From Xanthostigma xanthostigma (Eukaryota > Arthropoda > Insecta > Raphidioptera > Raphidiidae): 64,000 bases of DNA. Location: contig OY754468.1 of NCBI GenBank assembly GCA_963575645.1, positions 19,306,465 to 19,370,464 of the forward strand, in the 5' to 3' direction. The notes below the pieces were generated by a model. It was not told the origin of the DNA, did not search any database, and was given only the letters and a program-made list of their open reading frames with translations. Of the stretch, positions 56,698 through 64,000 are shown in pieces. Position 1 is the stretch's first letter; every line of letters begins with the position of its first letter. Position numbers and translations under genes: made by a program.

Positions 56698-57455
56698 TAC
56701 AGGGTGTCCCATTAAGCATAGAACAACCGCAGATTCTCCAATTCAAAATAAAACGATTAAGCGAAATATGCTTAGATAAAATGTTACTCGCTCTACCAGT
56801 GGCGTACGGCAGGAGTAAGTAATGCTTCTACCCCTTCTAAATGTTACGCCGCTGTCTAAATTTTAATTTTGACTATAATTTTAATTTTTTTTATATTTTC
56901 TAAGTCAATAATGTACACTTGTTAGTTTGTTGTAAAGTCATTGGTTTTCGAGATATTCGCAGTTAAAGATAGATAGACATGTACTTTTTATTTGTATTAT
57001 TATTAATAATATTCATTTTTACAATTTTGTCTTAAAAAAACTGCGAATATCTCGAAAACCAATGACTTTACAACAAACTAACAAGTGTACATTATTGACT
57101 TAGAAAATATCAAAAAAATTATAATTATAGTCAAAATTAAAATTTAGACAGCGGCGTAACATTTAGAAGGGGTACAAGCATTACTTACTCCTGCCGTACG
57201 CCACTGGTAGAGCGTACTGAACTAATTTTTTTATTGTTAGGTGCATTTTATGATATTTAACAAGTGTACCGATTTGAGTAAAATTATACGGTGTATTAAA
57301 AAAATTATGGACATTAATAATTTTTCAGTTTTCAACTTCAACACCCCGTATTTCGGAAACGAGTAACATTTTATCTAAGCATATTTCGCTTAATCGTTTT
57401 ATTTTGAAAATCTGCGATTGTTCTATGTCCTATTCTTAATGGGACATCCTGTGTA
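56698..57455. mobile_element. TIR element K, containing a nested foldback
   Basis: TACAGGGTGTCCCATTAAGC and AGCATAGAACAA at the left are mirrored by TTGTTCTATGTCC...CTTAATGGGACATCCTGTG at the right; GATTAAGCGAAATATGCTTA and AAAATGTTACTCG are mirrored inside. Its host sequence has an uninterrupted relative at 34751-34795. The 103-codon plus frame runs through the arm and is not a gene. Confidence 0.82.
56789..57214. mobile_element. Nested foldback MITE with about 175-bp arms
   Basis: GCTCTACCAGTGGCGTACGG, CAGGAGTAAGTAATGC, CTAAATGTTACGCCGCTGTC and ATTGGTTTTCGAGATATTCG are mirrored almost exactly. The loop is about 75 bases. Arm identity is higher than in the outer element, so it looks younger. 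Confidence 0.88.
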
Positions 57456-58079
57456 TAGTTAAAATACTCGATCACGGATGTATAGCGTAAATTAGAAAAT
57501 AATGCGCATCATGTAACGTACTAAATGAAAGGTCTCGTTATGAAAAATACAAATACCCATATTTTTATAATTTTAAAATTCATAGTTTCAAAGATATTAA
57601 AGAAAATATAGGAAAATCGAGCGTCTCCCCTCTTTTCACCGAAACTACTGAACCTAATTTTGTTTTTTATCTGCGAGTGGTGGTATTACGCGTTGATAAA
57701 TATTTGTGGAATTGTGAATATTATAGAAGTAATGCCGGTCTTTCCTGTTTTTCTTGCTGTTTTGTTACTGTTGGCATTTGATAACGACGGATGACGGATT
57801 GTGATCCTCCCACTAATCATACGTTAGTGTGGTGTGATGTAAGGGGGCCAGGATATAATCATCAGTTGTTATTCGCCACTGTTGTTGACATTGTATTAAT
57901 AATTGCACTGACACATTGGTATCAATTCTGCTAGATTCGGAGGCATCACATAATATGCCGAATAGTGATGTAACGAATCTTTACATTCGCAAAATTCATA
58001 CGAATATTTTGCGAATATGAAATCAGAAAAAAAATATTTTTTTTAATGTAAATGTAAATCATATATTTAATAATTTTCT

Positions 58080-58207
58080 ATATGAATCATTGTCTATCTA
58101 CTCAATGTGCGGTAAGCGAAGGCAACAAAGCGTATCGAAAATATATCTGCGTCTCTTTCTTCGATGCAATTCCCTGATTTCTCCGATGATAGGATTGGTT
58201 GATGTAC
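58080..58207 (+). repeat. Dispersed block D, copy 2
   Basis: Near-identical to 18643-18773. The flanks differ, so both may derive from one element family. Frames on both strands here are incidental. Confidence 0.8.
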
Positions 58208-58460
58208 TTGCATTCAATCTGAATAAAGTATCTCTGTTTAAAAAACTGCCTTTTTCTATGACGTTAACATGGGCGTACCCAGCTTTTGGCCCAGGAGGAA
58301 TCAAATTAGAAATTTCTTAAGGCGGGTCCCCCGTGCTTGTTTTGCTCTCCTGGATACGCTAGTGCTTACGGCGTAAAAAAGACAGAAATATATGTTTGCA
58401 CCCTAATGGTTCGATTGCGATTTTATTCCTATGCTCGGTATAGAATAAAAGTATGATATA

Positions 58461-58855
58461 AAGGTCGCTGCACACGATGCTGGTTTTGTTGTGAGGATAG
58501 AAATGACGTCTCTGCGGGATCGCGTGCGTGGTTACAAACTATTTTTCGTGCTTTTTCACGGCTTGTTTTGAGAAAGAACCAATCAGGAACCAGTATCTTG
58601 TCACGCGGGTGGCATGGACAAACGCCCACAGACAAACATGGCGCCATCGTGTGTTCTGTTCAGAAGCAATAAACGTTCACATATTATGTTAACATTCGAA
58701 CTGTCACTGAGCGTGTACCAAACCTAAAGCAAGCAACGTGTGAAGCGAACACATAAAAGCTATCACGATCTCCAGCCCCACAGCACGCTTGAAACGTGTA
58801 GACAAATATAGCAAGGAGTCTAGCGGCAAAACCAGCCTCTTGTGCAGCGGCCGTT
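58461..58855. mobile_element. TIR element L, copy 1
   Basis: The end AAGGTCGCTGCACACGATGC and a GGTTTT extension mirror GCCTCTTGTGCAGCGGCCGTT. The interior includes GAACCAATCAGGAACCAGTA and AACATTCGAACTGTCACTGA. The reverse complement matches the copy at 60774-61226. Confidence 0.75.
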
Positions 58856-58869
58856 ACAGTTGACTAGAA

Positions 58870-59725
58870 TGTGTTTTGTTGTTCCCCTATAGCTCATTAT
58901 GTTTTATTAATACATTAATATATGCTTCCAAATAAATCTACTTATGTCAGAAGTGTACTTACATAATATGACATCAATTCCCACCAGCTGTCGCTGTACT
59001 TATTACCTATGTTTTTTGCACAGCGTGATAACATCACATTTCAGTCCTATTTGGCTACGATTATGAAAATCTTGAAGTCATTCGTGGAAAATGACTGTTA
59101 GTTTAGACATGCTACATTTCCTCACCCATTTGTACAATGTTTCAAAGCCTGATCGAAAGTGAAAGTCAGTCTTTTAGGCCGAATTTCGGCTTTTGTGTCA
59201 CCTTCGGTCAAACGAAAAACACTACGAATAAATGGATAAAAATGATAAAATCTTTAAACCCCCATAAAAATGTTGAAGCATTTGCACCAAAAATCCCGCG
59301 GGTTTTTCATTTCCTGCCAAGGTCAAGAAATGTCCAAAGTTTCACCCCAATCGTATGTGTTCCTTAATCGGAACTGTATCAAAAAAATTTAACATATTTT
59401 TAGTTTCAAGGTCACTACACAATTTTTGCACTAACTTTGAAAAGATGTCTCTCTGTGTGTATGTACGTACGTACGTGGGCATTTCTTTCTCCAACGAAAT
59501 CTCAAGAATAAAAAAGACCATATCGATTACGTTAGGATACCAAACGACGCGTGTTAACGTAAATATGATATGATTTTTTAAAAATCGGTTTCACCTTTTT
59601 TTTTGTTTAAACAAAAAGAAAAGGTTGTTTGGAAATTTTTGAAAAATAAATTTTTGGATTTAATATGTTAAATACCCATACCTACATATTGAATATTCAA
59701 TATTGATCATACTGGGAAGTTGACT
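58870..59725. other. Intron DNA, nothing firm
   Basis: Two frames (59137-59573) carry no domain. GTACGTACGTACGT at 59464-59476 is a small simple repeat, and CTTCGGTC patches resemble the 40545 fragment. Confidence 0.35.
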
Positions 59726-59728
59726 CTA

Positions 59729-60160
59729 ATGCTGGGTTGTAGAAAAGATTGAACAAAAAATCTGATTTGACAATGACCTTAGATTGTGACTATAAATATT
59801 TCTCCATAAGAAAAGCATTGTAGAATTTTAAATCGATCCTGCTCGAAAAATTTTTGCTCGATTAAAACGATATTTTTCTTAAACCGTGCATACATGTATT
59901 TAGTATTGTTTTTTGTACAGTTTCCATTTCAAAACAACATTTTTCTACGAATTTGGATCAAAATTTAGCTTGAAAAGTGATCTTTTTCTATGTAGAACAA
60001 TCATTTGTTTTTGTGTGAGTACAATCTAATGTGCTAGATGACAGGGAGTTTGAATACGACATTAGACGGCTTCTGATGTATGGAAACTATGATTATAAGA
60101 TTACAATCTAAGGACATTGTCAAATAAATTTTTTTGACAATCCTTTCTGCAACCCAGCAT
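59729..60160. mobile_element. TIR element I, copy 2
   Basis: Ends ATGCTGGGTTGTAGAAAAGA and TCCTTTCTGCAACCCAGCAT are inverted; TAA flanks at both sides (59727-59729 and 60160-60162) could be a 3-bp duplication if the element starts at TGCTGGG. Contains TCTGATTTGACAATGACCTT. No transposase. Confidence 0.75.
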
Positions 60161-60164
60161 AAGG

Positions 60165-60770
60165 GTCGCACTTGTAAAGTCTCAATAAACGACCCACCTC
60201 TCACGACTTGTTTTATAACACTTGTGTGCGATTTAAAAATTCAACATTCGGCTTCGACCAAAGCTTCACCCTGATATATGACCGAAACCGAATATTTTGT
60301 TCAAGTTCAATTTTTGGTCAAAACTGTGCGAAGTTTTAGTTGCACATAAGTTTCAAATTTGTAATTACAGTACAATTAATTTGCCTATTTGTCAGTACTT
60401 ATAATTATGACGGTATATCACGACTTATGTGTGTAAAAAATTAAATTTTGTTTCATTCAGTGTCAAGGTTGTTTGTTAATTTACATTTTTATATGAATTA
60501 ATTGGCGGTCATTTCTTTTATGACATCATTGTTCACGGCGGCATGATTATTTTTAGTTATTTTTTTTTTAATTCCAACAAAAAACCTTTTTGTAGGTGTA
60601 GGTATAAAATGATAAAAACAACTCCAAAACAAATAGTTGTTTACTTAGTGGTATATTTGCTTTTTATTTCTTTTTAATGTATAGTTATCTATCGTAAATT
60701 ACTTTTAATATGATATTTGTGTACCTAAGGTAATTTGTTTGTACGATTGATTTTTTATTTTTTTACCGTG
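60165..60770. other. AT-rich intron DNA with a CGGCTTCG fragment
   Basis: ATTCGGCTTCGACCAAAGCT and ACCGAAACCGAATATTTTG at 60246-60300 resemble the dispersed CTTCGG repeat. Otherwise nothing is seen. Confidence 0.35.
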
Positions 60771-60773
60771 TTT

Positions 60774-61226
60774 AAAGGTCTCTGCTCATGGGACTGGTTT
60801 TGCCGCTAGATTTGGCTGCTATATAGGTTTCAAGCGTTCTGTGGCGTTGAGTTTCATGATGGCTTCGCAAGATTCGTGTTTTGAGACCGGATTTGTAGAT
60901 AGTTTTGGTGCGCACGCAGTGACAGTTCGAATGTTAACAAAAGTGGACGTTTATTGTCTCTAAACAGAACGCACACTGTTACGCCATGATTGTTTGTGGA
61001 CGTTTGTTCATGTTGTTCACGTGATAAGATACTGTTTCCTGATTGGTTCTTGCTCAAAACGAGACAAACAAGCACGAAAAATATCCTAGGCTTCAATTTT
61101 GAAATCCATCAGGCTGCACGCGAGCCCGCAGTGACGTCAATTCCATCTTCGCAGCCAGCGCGCCAGGCAGCACAAGTCTCAGCAGTGATTCCCGCGGGAA
61201 AACCAGCCTCGTGCGCAGCGGCCTTT
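60774..61226. mobile_element. TIR element L, copy 2, opposite orientation
   Basis: The end AAAGGTCTCTGC with GGACTGGTTTTGCCGCTAGA mirrors AAACCAGCCTCGTGCGCAGC then GGCCTTT. Its interior is the reverse complement of copy 1 (TCAGTGACAGTTCGAATGTT-like; CCTGATTGGTTCTTGCTC). Extra GC-rich sequence near the right end (GCGCGCC) is absent from copy 1. Frames on both strands are incidental. Confidence 0.75.
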
Positions 61227-61406
61227 ACTTGATTACTAACTCGGAATTATATTTTTAACTGCCGTTTTATTGTGTGTTAATTTTTTGTTGAAGTGGCGCG
61301 AAATTGTAACTTTCATGGGATTCAGTATGATTTATGATAACAATTTTTCGGACTGTAGTTAAATATTTCTATTTTACCAGCTTTTATTCAACTACATGTT
61401 TGTGAG

Positions 61407-61927
61407 TAGGGTTAGCATCCGTTCGGATTTGTCCGGATTTTTGGACTTCCGTCCGGATTTTGTCCGGCTTTTTAATTCGTACGGATTGTTTACGCAATTA
61501 AAAAAATAAAAAATGTTTTTTCTTTTGAGTACTTTAAAATAATATGCACATGTCAAATCAGTCTTCAATCTTACATAGAAGTACTTCAACTAGAGTCTCA
61601 TCTCAACTAAAAACAATCAACTTTGGGCTTAAAAATAAAATATTAATCTTCCGACAGTCAACTTCACTATTCAAATATTAAATATTATTTTTGTGTTTTT
61701 ATCAATTACTTAGTTCAAACCACGGTTCAAACATATAATTTCTTTTGGGGAGAAAATAGTTTTCTATAAGACAGTGATTTTTTACTTCAACGCTAGGAAC
61801 GACCGGATCAGACCAACTGTTTGAAACGTCTAAAACGTGCATTTACGAGGAATTAATTATTTCATTTTGTAACTGAAATGTTCGACTTTTTGCCCTTATA
61901 TTTGAAATTCTAAAAATGGTAACCCTA
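61407..61927. mobile_element. hAT-type MITE (family 7)
   Basis: The left end is TAGGGTTAGCATCCG and the right end read inward is TAGGGTTACCAT; both fit YARNG. Flanks TTTGTGAG (61399-61406) and TTTTTGAG (61928-61935) agree at seven of eight. GTCCGGATTT/TCCGGCTTTT motifs are repeated behind the left end. Non-autonomous. Confidence 0.78.
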
Positions 61928-61935
61928 TTTTTGAG

Positions 61936-62333
61936 TCAGTCAGTTTGGATCGATTTTGAATCAAGTTATCTATTATTTTTGAAATTTTGCATACATGCGT
62001 ATCAATGGCAATACAATAATCTGATAACCTTAACCTTGATGCTCCTCTCCCTCCGGCTCACCTCCTAAACGTGAGGACTTTTGGTATGTTTACTCCCTAA
62101 GGACCCTGAACAAGTTTCTGAAGAAATCGCTTAGGGGCCTGCTCACGCACTCGGCAACTTCTTTATTCACTGGACTATCAGGATAGTCAGCTCGTTATGC
62201 AACTTTTTAACAGCCTATCGGTAGACGTATCGTGTTTGGGCTCACTTTGGTCGGCAGGTGGTTCTGATGCTATGTGATTATTATAGATGTCCTAGCTACG
62301 GCACTGATAAGTTTCACCAAGTATCTGCTGTGT
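61936..62333. other. Intron DNA, slightly GC-richer, not identified
   Basis: 62030-62340 is GC-richer than its surroundings. No frame, repeat or fold was recognised. Confidence 0.35.
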
Positions 62334-62341
62334 GCCGCGAT

Positions 62342-62948
62342 TAGGGTTGCCATGCCCTAAAATACAAAAGCCGAACTCGGCGCTGTATTAGACTGAACCT
62401 TTTGTCGTTAAAGCCGAACATATCTTTTTTAAAAGCCAAACATACCTTTTTAAAACCGTACATACCTTTTTAAAGCTGGACATCACATTTATAATAAAAA
62501 AAACTGTTAGGTTCGTATTAAAGTTGATTATTAATTATTATTTAATAGCGAATCACAGCTTCGTTACAAAATTAACAACATTTAATGATTTAACGAAACG
62601 TCCTATCTACCTATCATCATTTGTATTTGTACCTATAATATATGATATTGATGAAGTGAAAAATGTTCAGTCGTCTGTAGACTATTAGTAGATAAATTAA
62701 AACAAAAACAACAAACAAACAGATATAGCTCTCTTTTAACAAAATACAAAAAACTAAAAGTTTTCGTTAACCAAATCAAAAATATATTCATTATTTTGGA
62801 TAAAAACATAGATCTTTATTAAAATATAACAATTTCAATTTCCTGAAAAATATCAAAAAGTATACATTTTAAAGTACCCAGACAAAAAGCCTAACAAAAG
62901 CTGGACAGGTCGGACACGACCATAAAAGCCGGTCACCTGGCAATCGTA
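62342..62948. mobile_element. hAT-type MITE (family 8)
   Basis: The left end is TAGGGTTGCCATGCC and the right end read inward is TACGATTGCCAGGTGACCGG. Flanks GCCGCGAT (62334-62341) and GCCGCAAT (62949-62956) agree at seven of eight. Near the left end AAAGCCGAAC, AAAGCCAAAC and AAAGCTGGAC recur, and near the right AAAGCTGGAC and AAAGCCGGTC, a subterminal array. Non-autonomous. Confidence 0.78.
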
Positions 62949-62956
62949 GCCGCAAT

Positions 62957-63510
62957 GTTTCACGTTAATCGTGTTATCTTAAGAGATTCTCGAGATATTT
63001 GCTATTTGAGGCGGATTGTTTTTGTTGGAACACACGGTATATTTATGTACTGAATGATAATTTCGCCGTCTTGGTCATTCAGGTTTGTTATAAATATGGC
63101 AAAATAATTATCAATAAGTAAGTTTAATAACATACTACAATATACGTAAACACTATGGTCACGTGTTGGCACGAGGTGTGGCGATGGCCTTCTGTTTATA
63201 TCTTATATTGGTTTGCGTTGCCCAGAGTTCATTCTTTGAGACACACGACTAACCAGTTACTTCCAGAACTTGATTGATCATTGATGAAGATACATTATAT
63301 TGTATATGCATACCAACAAAATAGTTGTTTAATGGAATTATGTTTTGTGTCTGTCTCCTCACTGTGGCGCGTTAAGTTCTTTTTGAGGCCGATTCACACA
63401 TTGGTTACGTGTTCGGGATATTTAAGTCGGGTTCACGAAAACTCAAACAGTATTAGATAACAGTAGTCAGTACCTATGTATTTTGTTTGCTAACAAAAAA
63501 AAGAAACATT
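62957..63510. other. AT-rich intron DNA, nothing recognised
   Basis: No frames or matched repeats. Confidence 0.4.
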
Positions 63511-63513
63511 GTT

Positions 63514-63787
63514 AAGAAACCCGTCCGCACAAAAATGAAATTGATAACTAAAAAGAGGAAAACAAGTAGGAATATCTCAACATGAAGCAGGTGGAGACCT
63601 ATTTGTTCCAATATTCATACCTTTGATTAACGTCTGATTAGAACTCTTCAATAAATTATTATTTATTGAACCTATTTGTCCCTTTCTTTTGTTTTTGAAT
63701 GGTTCCTCACCCGCTGCTGGTTGAGATTATCCGACTTGTTTTCCTCTTTTTAGTTATTAATTTCATTTTTGTACAGTCGGGTTCCTT
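63514..63787. mobile_element. Foldback MITE near the right edge
   Basis: CACAAAAATGAAATTGATAA, CTAAAAAGAGGAAAACAAGT and ATATCTCAAC are mirrored by GTTGAGATTAT, ACTTGTTTTCCTCTTTTTAG and TTATTAATTTCATTTTTGTA. Arms are about 70 bases with a loop of about 130. ACCCG/CGGGTTCC closes the ends. Confidence 0.8.
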
Positions 63788-64000
63788 GTTTTTTTCTTAA
63801 TTAAGAAAAGAGAATTGACCACTTAAAAACTGATAGTCCGTAACTACGCTATGATATGAATATGCAGTAACTACAAATAGACTTTTTGTGGCCTCTGTTT
63901 AAAAGGGATTACAATTCAAGTGTCAACTCACAGAAAGCTTTTGAAAGATTTCAATTATCCCCAGTCAGCAAACGCTTATAGAGGTACTCTAGAACGGAAA

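Larger units (their letters stand above)
56288..57540 (+). mobile_element. AGGGTTCCGTAC-family repeat interrupted twice
   Basis: Three pieces in order match 34616-34800: TTTTTAGGGTTCCGTA with CCCTTATAGGACCACTC; GTCACAACTTATTTTCTCCG with GTTGGACGAAATAAGTTGAA; and GATCACGGATGTATAGCGTA. Between them sit a CACAGTGA-rich segment (56360-56620) and TIR element K. Confidence 0.68.
18094..64000 (+). other. Skywalker intron 1 (inferred to extend beyond the window)
   Basis: No downstream exon with TBC or TLDc similarity was seen after the donor at 18094. The whole right part is therefore best read as one intron of at least 45.9 kb filled with transposons. Exons that yield only short open frames could have been missed, so this is a reading-based inference. 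Other genes nested in the intron, on either strand, are not excluded. Confidence 0.55.

Noticed and set aside
1..64000. A new multi-gene or defence-type system
   Set aside because: Only one host exon is convincing; the rest is explained by repeats, old transposons or unmatched AT-rich DNA. There is no gene cluster to support such a claim.

Overview
This is A+T-rich eukaryotic DNA, roughly two-thirds A+T by eye. It comes from an insect, most likely a moth or butterfly. The Lepidoptera call rests on the repeats: short Helitrons ending in a GC-rich hairpin and CTAG, the family that starts AGGGTTCCGTAC and ends ACTTG(A/G)CCGGTTTT, and many small non-autonomous hAT elements. There are no bacterial operons, no Shine-Dalgarno sites and no CRISPR array. 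Most long open frames are chance frames in AT-rich DNA or shadows of repeats.

The only convincing host gene is the first coding exon of a skywalker/TBC1D24-type TBC-domain Rab GTPase-activating protein (17586-18093, + strand). It has an insect-type start context, an in-frame stop upstream, and a consensus GT donor at 18094 in phase 1. I found no second exon, so the intron seems to run for at least 45.9 kb, to the right edge of the window. Everything to the left is upstream or intergenic sequence.

The rest is layered transposon debris. Left part (1-17500): a GC-richer open segment of unknown nature at the edge; a hAT MITE (2210-2754) with a perfect 8-bp target duplication; a reversed Helitron end (6175); a Penelope-like insertion (6613-7476) with a 13-bp target duplication, a hammerhead-ribozyme-like core and a piece of GIY-YIG-type coding sequence; a 1-kb long-TIR MITE (8305-9312); and a GC-rich hAT MITE (13027-13507) sitting in the end of another TIR element. 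Intron part (18094-64000): at least seven more hAT-like elements, a second Penelope-like insertion with a 13-bp duplication (20581-21202), several foldback elements, a Helitron carrying a degenerate tRNA-Lys-like sequence (41529-41601), a Helitron interrupted by a LINE reverse-transcriptase relic (47262-47955), a 91-bp tandem array (50430-51197), a 2-kb composite hAT insertion with a perfect target duplication (43434-45509), and a nested foldback pair (56698-57455).

I found no new multi-gene system. The most informative signals are structural: exact target-site duplications, paralogous empty sites and nesting order, from which the insertion history of this intron can be read. Ribozyme-like cores in the two Penelope-like insertions are the best functional lead. 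All assignments come from reading the sequence; no database search was run.
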